Assembly: GCA_016713445.1 (NCBI GenBank)
Contig: JADJPB010000013.1
Span: 124,001 to 188,000 of the forward strand
Source of the DNA: Bacteroidota bacterium
GTDB taxonomy: Bacteria; Bacteroidota; Bacteroidia; AKYH767-A; OLB10
DNA: 64,000 bases
Direction: 5' to 3'
How positions within the stretch are numbered: the first letter of the stretch is position 1; the number at the start of each line of letters is the position of its first letter. Position numbers and translations under genes: made by a program. The notes beneath the pieces are model-generated. The model had not been told where the DNA came from. It did no database searches and was given only the letters and a program-made list of their open reading frames with translations. This document shows, piece after piece, positions 1-8,314 of this stretch.

Positions 1-1
1 A

Positions 2-622
2 AAATTAGCTGCAGCATATCGTTTTGATGTTGGCAATGGGAAATTAGCTATTGGAGTAGATGGAGCGTTGGTTCAAAACACCATAGATGGAAAATTTTCC
101 GCTCCAGACGGAACGGTAAATGATCCTGCAATTCCTCAGAGTTCAGTAAGTGGAAATGCTTTTGATTTAGGTGCTGGTATCTATTATAATTCTGAAAAGC
201 TTTACGTAGGATTATCATCTACTCATTTGATGGAAAGCAAGATAGACCTTGATAAATTCTCAAAAGAATATAAGCGTCATTATTACGGAATGATTGGTTA
301 TACGATTGAATTGACGCCAACGGTGTCTTTAAAACCAATGATCTTTGTAAAGAATGTTACCGATAACACTACTATAGATGTGAACCTAAATGCACATTTC
401 AACAATCGTTTCTGGGCGGGATTATCGTGGAGAAATCAAGATGCTGTAGTCGGTATGATTGGAATTACATTAATCGAAAATCTTCGACTTGGGTATGCGT
501 ATGACTTTACTACCTCCGAGTTAAAAAATTATAGCGATGGTTCCCATGACGTAATGTTGGGGTATTGCTTCAATGTTAAGAAAAGAATCCCTGTTTCTAT
601 TAGAAATGTAAGGTTCCTATAA
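2..622 (+). CDS. porP: PorP/SprF family type IX secretion membrane protein (5' end outside window)
   Basis: The reading frame is already open at base 2, so this is the C-terminal part (about 206 residues) of an outer-membrane beta-barrel. It has the alternating aromatic/glycine strands of PorP/SprF proteins and ends with family-typical features: a strand with LRLGYAYDFTTSEL, a SDGSHDVMLGYCF strand and a short basic C-terminus. Family members anchor or help export T9SS cargo at the outer membrane. It sits directly upstream of gldKLMN, the porP-porKLMN order known in other Bacteroidota, so it is probably the core-associated PorP rather than an adhesin partner. Two further paralogues lie at 10.5-11.4 kb and 41.9-42.8 kb. 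An in-frame TTG at 68 is not a credible start because coding sequence continues upstream of it. Confidence 0.88.
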   Translation, partial: KLAAAYRFDVGNGKLAIGVDGALVQNTIDGKFSAPDGTVNDPAIPQSSVSGNAFDLGAGIYYNSEKLYVGLSSTHLMESKIDLDKFSKEYKRHYYGMIGYTIELTPTVSLKPMIFVKNVTDNTTIDVNLNAHFNNRFWAGLSWRNQDAVVGMIGITLIENLRLGYAYDFTTSELKNYSDGSHDVMLGYCFNVKKRIPVSIRNVRFL

Positions 623-652
623 AAATTAGGAAATTAACTTCCCATTAGAAAC

Positions 653-660
653 TATCTTTG
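653..660 (+). promoter_or_regulatory. Bacteroidota -7 element upstream of gldK
   Basis: TATCTTTG matches the Bacteroidota TAnnTTTG -7 consensus. It lies 31 bases after the porP-like stop and 107 bases before the gldK start. No clear TTG -33 element is visible at the expected spacing. This suggests gldKLMN can be transcribed independently of porP. Confidence 0.4.
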
Positions 661-767
661 AAAAGAAACGTATCATCGTATTGGAAATGTTCCGTATAAT
701 ATTAACAACTATTGTACGTTCGATGCATAACGTCAAAACATTTCCGAAACCCAAAAGCGAACAAAGT

Positions 768-2069
768 ATGAAAAACCTGATGATTGCCTTTAGCATGCTG
801 CTACTACTGAGTAGATCTGGAGGCGGTAACCGTGGTCAACTAGTAGGGGTGCAAGGTCGTGAGCAATGGTATCAAGCCGATCCATATGGCATGGTGTTTA
901 TTCCTCAAGGATCCTTCAACATGGGTCCTAGCGACCAGGATGTTCCTTACGCTCAGAATGCAATTTCGAAAACAGTTTCGATGCATGCATTCTACATGGA
1001 CAACACGGAGATCACTAACAATGAGTACCGTCAATTCGTGTACTGGGTGCGAGATTCAATGGCACACAGACTCTTAGGTGGCGATCATTTAATTGAAGAA
1101 GGCGAATACGGCGAACGTATTGAATGGAGTGAGCGAATCAAATGGGACGATGAGGAAAACATCGAAACGTTGAGCGAACTTTATCTTCCTGAAAGTGAGC
1201 GTTATTACAGACGTAAGGAGATTGATTCCAGAAAACTCAACTTCGAATATTATTGGATTGATCTTATGGCTGCAGCCCAAAAAGATTATAGTCGCGACCG
1301 TGATCCTGCATCCGGAAGTTTGGCAAATCGTCCACAAGGTCGTACCGATCGTTCAGTTTATATTAAAAAAGAAATTATCAATGTGTATCCAGATACATTA
1401 AGTTGGATTCACGATTATACGTATTCATTCAACGATCCCATCACCAAAGCTTATTTCTGGCATCCAGCCTACGACGATTATCCAGTTGTTGGTGTAAACT
1501 GGTTACAAGCAAAAGGATTTTGTGTTTGGAGAACGCAGTTATTGAATAGTTATTTAGAATCGAGCGAAGAGACTTATGTTCAAGATTTCCGTTTACCGAC
1601 GGAGAGTGAGTGGGAATATGCTTCTCGTGGCGGATTAGCAAACAACCCTTACCCTTGGGGAGGTCCCTATACACGTAATAGTTTGGGTTGCTTCTTAGCG
1701 AATTTCAAACCCTTGCGTGGTAATTATATCGACGATGGTGGATTCTACACTGTAAAAGCAACAGCTTACTGGCCGAACGATTATGGTTTGTATTGTATGG
1801 CAGGAAACGTAGCGGAATGGACAAGCAATGCTTATGATGAGTCAGCATACAGTTTCATTCATGACTTAAATCCTGATTATACTTATGATGCAAAGGATAC
1901 CGATCCACCAGCATTAAAGAGAAAAGTAATTCGTGGTGGTTCTTGGAAGGATATAGCATACTATATGCAAACAGGAACACGTACCTATGAATATCAAGAT
2001 ACTGCTAAAGCCTATATCGGCTTCCGTTGTGTAATGGACTTCTTAGGAAGAGATAAAGCAGATTTTTAA
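768..2069 (+). CDS. gldK: Gliding motility / T9SS protein GldK (SUMF1-like)
   Basis: GldK (PorK) is an outer-membrane lipoprotein of the T9SS that forms the periplasmic ring with GldN. From the ATG at 768 the protein is 433 residues, the usual size. It has a hydrophobic N-terminus followed by GNRGQLVGVQGR and the formylglycine-generating-enzyme (SUMF1) fold: YGMVFIPQGSFNMG near residue 40, a YMDNTEITNNEYRQF segment, RLPTESEWEYASRGG, NVAEWTS and RGGSWKD near the end. I chose 768 because an upstream in-frame start at 681 would place an implausible hydrophilic extension before the signal peptide. Odd point: where a lipobox cysteine is expected (LLLSSC-GG in relatives) this sequence reads LLLLSRSGGG, so no lipidation cysteine is present. 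gldL follows after 107 bases. Confidence 0.92.
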   Translation: MKNLMIAFSMLLLLSRSGGGNRGQLVGVQGREQWYQADPYGMVFIPQGSFNMGPSDQDVPYAQNAISKTVSMHAFYMDNTEITNNEYRQFVYWVRDSMAHRLLGGDHLIEEGEYGERIEWSERIKWDDEENIETLSELYLPESERYYRRKEIDSRKLNFEYYWIDLMAAAQKDYSRDRDPASGSLANRPQGRTDRSVYIKKEIINVYPDTLSWIHDYTYSFNDPITKAYFWHPAYDDYPVVGVNWLQAKGFCVWRTQLLNSYLESSEETYVQDFRLPTESEWEYASRGGLANNPYPWGGPYTRNSLGCFLANFKPLRGNYIDDGGFYTVKATAYWPNDYGLYCMAGNVAEWTSNAYDESAYSFIHDLNPDYTYDAKDTDPPALKRKVIRGGSWKDIAYYMQTGTRTYEYQDTAKAYIGFRCVMDFLGRDKADF

Positions 2070-2087
2070 TTAGATTTGTACATCAAG

Positions 2088-2110
2088 CCGGATGACTCAA
2101 CCCCATCCGG
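2088..2110 (+). terminator. Stem-loop between gldK and gldL
   Basis: CCGGATG (2088-2094) pairs perfectly with CATCCGG (2104-2110) around a 9-base loop. No U-tract follows, so this is more likely an RNA-processing or attenuation hairpin inside the gld transcript than a full terminator. Confidence 0.4.
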
Positions 2111-2176
2111 TTCGGAAAAATATTTAACAAAACACACAATCATTCTAACCAAAACCATTAAAAACACTAGAAAATC

Positions 2177-2985
2177 ATGGGATTAGCTCAATTGACCCAA
2201 GGGAAAGGGTTCAAACAGCTCATGTCGAAACTTTACGGTTTCGGTGCGGCAATTGTAATCGTAGGTGCACTCTTTAAAATCCAGCACTGGGAAGGCGCAG
2301 GTATCATGCTTACTAGCGGTCTCTTGACCGAAGCAGTTATCTTCTTTTTCTCTGCGTTCGAACCACCACACGAAGATGTAGATTGGTCATTAGTTTACCC
2401 AGAACTTGCAGGTATGCATGAGCCGGGTGCTGACCGTAAAAAACCAAAGGCTGGTGATCCAGTAGCTCAGTACTTAGACAAAATGTTAGCGGATGCTAAG
2501 ATTGGTCCAGACTTAATCAGCAACCTTGGTACTGGTTTAAAATCTTTGGGTGAAAACACTGCTAAGATGGCTACTATGTCAAACGCAGCCGTGGCAACTG
2601 AAGAATATTCTAAGAATGTAACAGCAGCTTCTAAGCAAGTATCCACATTAACAGCTTCGTATGAGAAGGCGGCTACTGCTATGAATAGCATGAGCGCAGC
2701 TCACGATGACGTGAAAGGATATACAGAGCAAATGAAGTCAGCCGGAAAAACATGGCGGCTTTAAATGCTGTTTATGAACTTCAGTTACAAGAAGCGAATA
2801 CACGCATGAAAGACACTAAGAAGTTCTATGATGGAATATCAGATCTTCTTTCCAACCTTAACAATACAGTAGAAGATACTAAGCGTTACAAAGATGAGGT
2901 GGGTAAATTGGCTAAAAACCTTAATTCATTAAATACGATTTATGGCAACATGTTATCAGCCATGAATCCAGGAGCTAATAAATAA
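2177..2985 (+). CDS. gldL: T9SS motor protein GldL (one frameshift)
   Basis: GldL is the inner-membrane stator-like subunit that, with GldM, converts proton-motive force into motion for secretion and gliding. Two N-terminal transmembrane helices are visible (LYGFGAAIVIVGALF and LLTEAVIFFFSAF, residues about 15-60), the second carrying the Glu conserved in the family. A long Ala/Ser/Lys-rich helical cytoplasmic region with coiled-coil character follows. The frame breaks at the A-run at 2746-2750: five As are present, and adding one restores ...SAGKNMAALNAVYELQLQEAN, joining 2177-2764 to 2752-2985. The total of about 270 residues fits the family. I treat the break as a sequence error. Confidence 0.9.
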
Positions 2986-3043
2986 TATTTTCCTTTTTTT
3001 CGTGAATTCTTATTAATCAAACCAAAAACCAAAAGGAAAAGAA

Positions 3044-4632
3044 ATGGCTGGAAATAAATTATCACCGAGGCAGAAAATGATCGGGATGATGTATCTGGTG
3101 TTAACGGCACTGTTAGCCCTGAACGTATCCAAAGAAATCATTAATGCTTTCGTAACGATCAATGATAGCTTGGAGGTAACTGTAAAAAACCTCTCAGGTA
3201 AAAATGCGCAAGCTTACTCTGCATTCGATGAGCAAATGCGTAACGATAGAACGAAAACTGAACCTTTCTTTAAGAAAGCGCAAGTTGTGAAAAAGCAATG
3301 TGAGGATCTTGACAAATACGTAGCTGCTCTCAAAGAAGAGTTGATTCGTGTGACGGATAAGATGGAACCTAATGCTAAAATGGTTGCGCTGACCGATATG
3401 AAGGCGAAGGACGATTATGATAATCCAACACGTATCATGTGTGGAGATAAGCAAGATGGTCGTGGACACAAGGCAACTGAATTAAAGAATAAAATTATTG
3501 CTTTTAAGAAGAACGTAATTGCATCATTAGATCAAAAAGATCGTGCCCAATTTACGAAGCGTTTGGACGAATTGTTTAATACTGCTGATCCAAAAACTGG
3601 AGCGTTGGAAGATGGAAAGAAGACCTGGGAAATGGCGAATTTCTATCACAATCCTGTTGTAGCAACTGTTGCGTTGCTTTCTAAAGTCCAGTCGGATGTT
3701 AAGAATGCAGAGTCAGAAATCGTAGGTCATTTATTATCTTCGATCAATGCATCTGACTTCAAATTTGATAAGCTTGCTCCAAAAGTAATAGCTCCTACAA
3801 GTTATGTGATCGAAGGTCAAGAATATTCTGCTGAGATTTTCTTAGCAGCGATGAGTTCTACTTCCGATCCTGAAATTACAGTGGGTGGAAGTTCTTTAAC
3901 GGTAGAAGGTGGGGTAGGAACTTATAAGGTACGTGGTTCAGGAGTAGGTGAGAAAAGTATGCTGGAATCATCAAAGTGAAGAAGCCAGATAATACTTTCG
4001 AAGAACATCCTTTTGAATCTTCTTACATCGTTGCTAAGCCAAGTGCTTCAGTAGCGGCCGATAAGATGAATGTAATTTATATTGGAGTACCGAACCCAAT
4101 TACCGTATCTGTACCTGGAGTTCCTGATGAAAAAGTAAGAGCTATTCCTTCTGGATTTACGTTGACTCCTGATTCTAAATTAGGAAAAGGACACTTCATC
4201 GCTGAAGCAAAAGGTCAACCCGGTCCTGGAAAGGTTGTGGTTTCTGCTGAATTTAATGGAAAACCCATGCAAATGGGAGAGTTTGCGTTTCGTTTAAAGC
4301 GTATTCCTGATCCAGTAGCTAAAATTGGTGGTAAGAAGGATGGAAATATTCCGAAGAGTGCATTGGCAGCTCAGCAAGGTATTATCCCTACCATGGAAGG
4401 ATTTGACTTCGACTTATACCCTCGTGTAATAAGTTTTAAGATGAGTCGTTATGGTAAAGGTCGTGACCCGATTGAAAAAAGTAAAGCCGGTGGCGGATCC
4501 TTATCAGGTGATATGAAATCCATCATCGATCAAAGTAGACCTGGTGATAAAATTCTCTTTGAATACATCAAGGTGAGTATGCCTGATGGAACAACGAGAA
4601 CAGTAAACTCCATTCCGCTTACGGTTCAGTAA
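3044..4632 (+). CDS. gldM: T9SS motor protein GldM (one frameshift)
   Basis: GldM spans from a single inner-membrane helix (MMYLVLTALLALNV, after the typical AGNKLSPRQKMIG start) into the periplasm, where its domains reach the GldK/GldN ring. The periplasmic part shows the helical D1 region (residues 30-220) and beta-rich D2-D4 domains, including the C-terminal GKGRDPIEKSK and DKILFEYIKV segments. The frame breaks at the A-run at 3953-3956: four As are present, and five would restore GEKKYAGIIKVKKPDN. The combined length of about 529 residues fits the family. It starts 58 bases after gldL and is followed by gldN, as in known operons. Confidence 0.92.
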
Positions 4633-4700
4633 GGAATTTAGATTATTTGCAACTACAAGGCATTCTTGACGTTTAAATTAACAGAATACGTTATAAACCT

Positions 4701-5549
4701 ATGAAAAAACTGCTCCTGGTACTTATGATTCTGGCAATAGCTGGAACATCTGTAAAAGCACAAAACGTTCTGGACGGAGTGTATGTTAAGGAAAATAACC
4801 CGGCACGCCGTGTAATTCCTTATACGTACTTGCGTGAGGCGGATGTGATGTGGGCGAAACGCATTTGGCGCCATATTGATCTGAATGAAAAGATCAACGC
4901 TCCTTTACGTTATCCTAAAACAAATGACACAAAGGATCGCAAGAACCTGATCAATGTTTTCATGGATGCTGTGAAAGAAGGAAGTCTTACTGCTTACGAC
5001 CCACAGGACGATGAATTCACTCTTCCGATGACCATGGATGAGTTTGGTAAAGTAGGGGGTGCCGATTCTATGCAAATTAGAGTTACAAGCGCAGAACCTC
5101 CTTATGATGAATACGACTCAACAGTATATCGTGCTTTCAATCCGGATGACGTGATTCAATATCGTATGAAAGAGGAGTGGTTCTTTGATAAGCAACGTTC
5201 TGAATTAAAGTGCAGAATTATAGGAATTTGTCCAATGATCTTAGCACGTGATCAAGAAGGAAACTTAATTGAAGGTGGACAAAAGAAACTATTGTTCTGG
5301 GTGTACTATCAAGAAGCAAGAAGAATTTTAGCCAATACGGAAGTAGGAAATCGTTTCAATACAGCGCAACGTATGAGCTTTGAAGACATCTTCCAAAAGC
5401 GTATGTTTAATAGCTATATCATCAAAGAAGATAACGTATACAATCGTCGTGTGGATGATTATAAAGTAAATCCATTAGATGCTCTATTGGAGTCGGAACG
5501 TATCAAACAAGATATGATCAACTTCGAGATTGATTTGTGGGAATATTAA
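4701..5549 (+). CDS. gldN: T9SS ring protein GldN
   Basis: GldN (PorN) is a periplasmic protein that binds GldK and GldM. The 282-residue product starts with a signal peptide (MKKLLLVLMILAIAGTSVKAQ) and contains family hallmarks: VLDGVYVKEN near residue 24, RVIPYTYLREADVMWAKRIW, a DDEFTLPMT segment, KEEWFFDKQRSEL, and a C-terminal RMSFEDIFQKRMFNSYI block. It is intact, starts 68 bases after gldM and is the last gene of the cluster; the palindrome at 5571 lies 21 bases after its stop. Confidence 0.93.
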   Translation: MKKLLLVLMILAIAGTSVKAQNVLDGVYVKENNPARRVIPYTYLREADVMWAKRIWRHIDLNEKINAPLRYPKTNDTKDRKNLINVFMDAVKEGSLTAYDPQDDEFTLPMTMDEFGKVGGADSMQIRVTSAEPPYDEYDSTVYRAFNPDDVIQYRMKEEWFFDKQRSELKCRIIGICPMILARDQEGNLIEGGQKKLLFWVYYQEARRILANTEVGNRFNTAQRMSFEDIFQKRMFNSYIIKEDNVYNRRVDDYKVNPLDALLESERIKQDMINFEIDLWEY

Positions 5550-5570
5550 TCTTCAAAAAATATTAAATGG

Positions 5571-5606
5571 CACAAAAGCCTAGGGTTTAAACCCTAGGCT
5601 TTTGTG
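5571..5606. terminator. Perfect 36-bp palindrome after gldN
   Basis: The stretch is a perfect inverted repeat centred between 5588 and 5589 (TTT/AAA), so RNA could form an 18-bp stem with almost no loop. It begins 21 bases after the gldN stop and its 3' half ends in CTTTTGTG, so it probably acts as a transcription terminator. Its right half is the first unit of the tandem array that follows. Confidence 0.6.
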
Positions 5607-5803
5607 TTTAAACCCTAGGCTTTTGTGTTTAAACCCTAGGCTTTTGTGTTTAAACCCTAGGCTTTTGTGTTTAAACCCTAGGCTTTTGTGTTTAAACCCT
5701 AGGCTTTTGTGTTTAAACCCTAGGCTTTTGTGTTTAAACCCTAGGCTTTTGTGTTTAAACCCTAGGCTTTTGTGTTTAAACCCTAGGCTTTTGTGTTTAA
5801 ACC
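5586..5803. repeat. 21-bp tandem repeat array, 10 full copies
   Basis: A 21-base unit containing CCCTAGGCTTTTGTG and GTTTAAAC is repeated head to tail with no length change from 5586 to 5795, followed by an 8-base partial copy. Each copy equals the right arm of the palindrome at 5571-5606 plus the next spacer bases. Because 21 is a multiple of three the array stays open in several frames and encodes an artificial 7-residue repeat, which I do not treat as a gene. The left arm is not duplicated. Confidence 0.95.
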
Positions 5804-5863
5804 TTTGACTAATTTTCTACTTTGAATATTCTATATGAAGAATTTATATTGAAAAATAAATGA

Positions 5864-5895
5864 TTGCTGGTTGAGGTAATGAAAACCTACTTTTG
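5864..5895 (+). promoter_or_regulatory. Candidate promoter of the PAP2 gene
   Basis: TTG at 5864-5866 and TACTTTTG at 5888-5895 are separated by 21 bases, matching a Bacteroidota -33/-7 promoter. The -7 element ends only 7 bases before the ATG at 5903, which would give a leaderless or nearly leaderless mRNA. Confidence 0.4.
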
Positions 5896-5902
5896 ACGTT
5901 AA

Positions 5903-6679
5903 ATGAAAATGGACTCAAAACAAGAATGTAAGTTTCTCAATTGGATATTGAGTTTAGTTTTCATAGTCTTTTTTTTTTCTGCAAAAGCTCAACAAAACAT
6001 TCAAATTCAATCGAGTTTTTCTGCGAAATTATTGACTGAAAATATCCATTGCGATTCTATTTGTTCCTTTAAAAGTACGATTCACAAACCGCTTGTTGGA
6101 CAATTTATTTTGCCGCTGTCACTTTTTGGTGCTGGATTTATTGTAAGTGGAGATAATGATGTTTTAGATAAGTATGAGTTTAGAGAAGAGCGAAATGAAC
6201 GTTTAAATGGCTTTCATACTAAGGTTGATGATTACCTCCAATTTGCTCCTTTAGCTGCAGGCTATGGAATGTTGGCTTCAGGATCAAAAGGAAACGCATG
6301 GCACTATACACGTCAAATAGCGCTTACAGAGTTTATTTTAGGTGTGAGTGTAACTGGAATTAAAACATGGACCAAAGTATTAAGACCTGATGGTGGTTCT
6401 AAAAATTCTTTTCCAAGCGGACATACTGCTCAAGCCTTTGCATCAGCTACCTTGTTTGCCGATTATTTCGCTCAGGACAATCCTTGGCTGAAAGCAGCTG
6501 CCTATTTAACGGCAACTAGCGTCGGAGTGCTGCGCGTGATGAATAATCGTCATTGGGTGCCTGATGTGATCGCTGGTGCTGGGGTTGGAATCCTTTCTGC
6601 AAAATTGAGCGCTTTTGTGTTTGAGAAGAAGTGTGATAAACAGCATTCGAAAAGAAAAACCATACTGGTTGGCTTTTAA
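5903..6679 (+). CDS. PAP2-family phosphatase
   Basis: This is a predicted membrane-associated phosphatase of the type 2 phosphatidic acid phosphatase superfamily, acting on lipid phosphates or pyrophosphates at the periplasmic face. The 258-residue protein has an N-terminal signal peptide or anchor (WILSLVFIVFFFSAKAQ). All three PAP2 motifs are present: K-x6-RP in KTWTKVLRPDGG (about residue 155), FPSGHTAQAF, and R-x5-H-x3-D in RVMNNRHWVPDV. The substrate (undecaprenyl pyrophosphate, phosphatidate or lipid A phosphate) cannot be told from sequence. It stands alone between the gld array and a small gene. Confidence 0.85.
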   Translation: MKMDSKQECKFLNWILSLVFIVFFFSAKAQQNIQIQSSFSAKLLTENIHCDSICSFKSTIHKPLVGQFILPLSLFGAGFIVSGDNDVLDKYEFREERNERLNGFHTKVDDYLQFAPLAAGYGMLASGSKGNAWHYTRQIALTEFILGVSVTGIKTWTKVLRPDGGSKNSFPSGHTAQAFASATLFADYFAQDNPWLKAAAYLTATSVGVLRVMNNRHWVPDVIAGAGVGILSAKLSAFVFEKKCDKQHSKRKTILVGF

Positions 6680-6750
6680 CCTTTTGGATTCCTTAAATTA
6701 GGTTTGCATATTAACTTTTTAGGTTTAAATTTGTAATAGAATTTGAAGCC

Positions 6751-7155
6751 GTGAGGAAAATCCTTTGTACCCTTTTATTAACCGCTTACCTAATCCCTGC
6801 AATAGGAGTAGGAATTAATTTGCATTGGTGCGGACATATCCTTTTTGCGTTTTCCATGTCTTCAGATGATCATACAAATTGTATGTGTGCTCAATTCAAA
6901 GAGGTAGGTGATAATTCGAAATCGGATTGTTGTAAAGACGATTACGTCTATTATAAACTTTCACAACAACATACTTCAAGTAGTATCCAATGCTTAACAT
7001 ATTTTGATAAATCAATGTCAGGTTATGCTTCTATTCAATATCCTTCATTTCGTTTCATAGATTTTGTAGATCGCAAATGCTCTCTTGTAAAATCCATGTA
7101 TTCGAAGGATGAGCGTCCTCCTGATATTACTTTATTGAGCGTTTTTAGAGTTTGA
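6751..7155 (+). CDS. HYC_CC_PP-type small secreted protein
   Basis: The 134-residue protein starts at a GTG and has a hydrophobic N-terminal segment (residues 3-22). The three sparse motifs that define the Bacteroidota HYC_CC_PP family are visible: HWCGH near residue 26, DCCKDD near residue 54, and RPPDI near the C-terminus. Further Cys residues (CMCAQF) suggest a metal- or disulfide-binding secreted protein. The function of this family is unknown. A metal-related role would fit the heavy-metal-binding lipoprotein at 7947, but this is only inference. Confidence 0.55.
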   Translation: MRKILCTLLLTAYLIPAIGVGINLHWCGHILFAFSMSSDDHTNCMCAQFKEVGDNSKSDCCKDDYVYYKLSQQHTSSSIQCLTYFDKSMSGYASIQYPSFRFIDFVDRKCSLVKSMYSKDERPPDITLLSVFRV

Positions 7156-7224
7156 TAATGGATCACGTTCATTGAGCGTGAATTTCTATTTCCTTTTTTT
7201 ATCGAACATTAACCAAATTAATTA

Positions 7225-7941
7225 ATGGATTTTATTGACTTGTATAAATTGCCAGGTATTCCTGGCCGACCAACCGGACTGATTAAATTATTTAATCAGA
7301 TAACTCGCAGGATGGGTTTTAATTTTGAACTCACGCCCATTCCAGATGGAAAGTTGAATATGCATACGATAGAGCAGAGAATGAATTTTTCCCTGCTTGC
7401 GATATGTAATTTGGCCTACCATGTTCCTGGGGAATGGGCTGAGTTTGGATGTTATAATGGACAATCGGCGATGGTGTTTCAGAAAATGCTAGACGTTTAT
7501 CGGCCAGGTGAAAAAATTTCGTTGTTTGATAGTTTTACTGCTAAATATGAATTGCATTTAGATATAAAGCAAAACTTACTTGATAATTTTAAGCAGAATG
7601 GATTGGGTCTTCCACAATTAATCGAAGGAAATTTTTATGATACAGTACCCAGTCAACTTGCTGCTCAATATTCATTGGTTCATATTGATTGTGGAGTAGG
7701 TGGAGATAAAGAATTACATGAGCGTCTTATCATTCATTTGCTGAGTAATATATATCCGCGTTTATCAAAAGGTGCTATAGTTTTGTTCATGGATTACCAC
7801 GATCCTGAAAAGACGGTGAGAGGACAACCTATAAATACTGGAGTAAAATCTGCTTGCGATATTTTTTTTAAGGATAAAGTAGAGAAAGTAATGACCTTAT
7901 ATGGAAATCATTATTCACATGGATTCATCATTAAATTATAA
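7225..7941 (+). CDS. TylF/MycF-like class I methyltransferase
   Basis: The 238-residue protein resembles macrocin O-methyltransferase (TylF/MycF) family enzymes. It has a glycine-containing SAM-binding strand (GEWAEFGCYNGQSA, residues 72-85), an acidic strand end (ISLFDSF, about residue 102), LIEGNFYDTVP, and the metal/substrate strand LVHIDCGV followed by a late GAIVLFMDYHDP block. The acceptor could be a sugar, as for the type members; the real substrate is unknown. It is intact and lies 5 bases upstream of the next gene, so the two may be co-transcribed. Confidence 0.65.
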   Translation: MDFIDLYKLPGIPGRPTGLIKLFNQITRRMGFNFELTPIPDGKLNMHTIEQRMNFSLLAICNLAYHVPGEWAEFGCYNGQSAMVFQKMLDVYRPGEKISLFDSFTAKYELHLDIKQNLLDNFKQNGLGLPQLIEGNFYDTVPSQLAAQYSLVHIDCGVGGDKELHERLIIHLLSNIYPRLSKGAIVLFMDYHDPEKTVRGQPINTGVKSACDIFFKDKVEKVMTLYGNHYSHGFIIKL

Positions 7942-7946
7942 ATAAA

Positions 7947-8210
7947 ATGAAACGAGATAAATCACTAATTATTTGGGCTGGAATAGTGACAATGCTAGTT
8001 GTTATTTCTTGTGGGCATAAACATGCGAGCAATAGAACTTCTGCTGCTCCTGAAATTGCTTACTTCTGTCCGATGGACTCTATGATCAATGAAGCGAAGT
8101 CTGGTCATTGTACAGTTTGTGGAATGAATCTAATTAAAAATCCGAATTACACTGGTGAAGAATTAATTGAGGTAGTGATTACTTCCACTGGAGATACCTT
8201 GGTAAATTGA
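7947..8210 (+). CDS. Heavy-metal-binding-domain lipoprotein
   Basis: An 87-residue lipoprotein: a hydrophobic N-terminus ends in the lipobox VISC, giving a lipidated Cys near residue 22, followed by a His-rich GHKHAS stretch. The rest is one heavy-metal-binding domain of the type found at the N-termini of copper ATPases and CusB-like proteins: YFCPMDSM then HCTVCGMNL. Such domains bind Cu/Zn through the paired CPM and CGM motifs. It is probably a periplasmic metal buffer or sensor. The convergent terminator at 8265 follows. Confidence 0.75.
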   Translation: MKRDKSLIIWAGIVTMLVVISCGHKHASNRTSAAPEIAYFCPMDSMINEAKSGHCTVCGMNLIKNPNYTGEELIEVVITSTGDTLVN

Positions 8211-8264
8211 ATATTTTTAGGGTTAGCATGATTTCCGAAAAACAATTTAGTAATTATACCAAAA

Positions 8265-8293
8265 AAAGGGCGAAGAATTTTTCTTCGCCCTTT
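8265..8293. terminator. Bidirectional rho-independent terminator
   Basis: AAAGGGCGAAGAA (8265-8277) pairs perfectly with TTCTTCGCCCTTT (8281-8293) around a 3-base loop, with an A-run on the left and Ts on the right. It lies between the convergent metal-binding lipoprotein gene and the minus-strand PorE-like gene, so it can end both transcripts. Confidence 0.85.
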
Positions 8294-8314
8294 ATCGTTA
8301 TTGCAGGAAGTGTT

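Noticed and set aside
5586..5803. CRISPR array
   Set aside because: The 21-bp units are directly adjacent with no unique spacers, and no cas genes are near.
5602..5808. A 68-codon open frame of perfect 7-residue repeats
   Set aside because: It is a by-product of the 21-bp tandem DNA array (21 is a multiple of 3) and has no start context or family resemblance.
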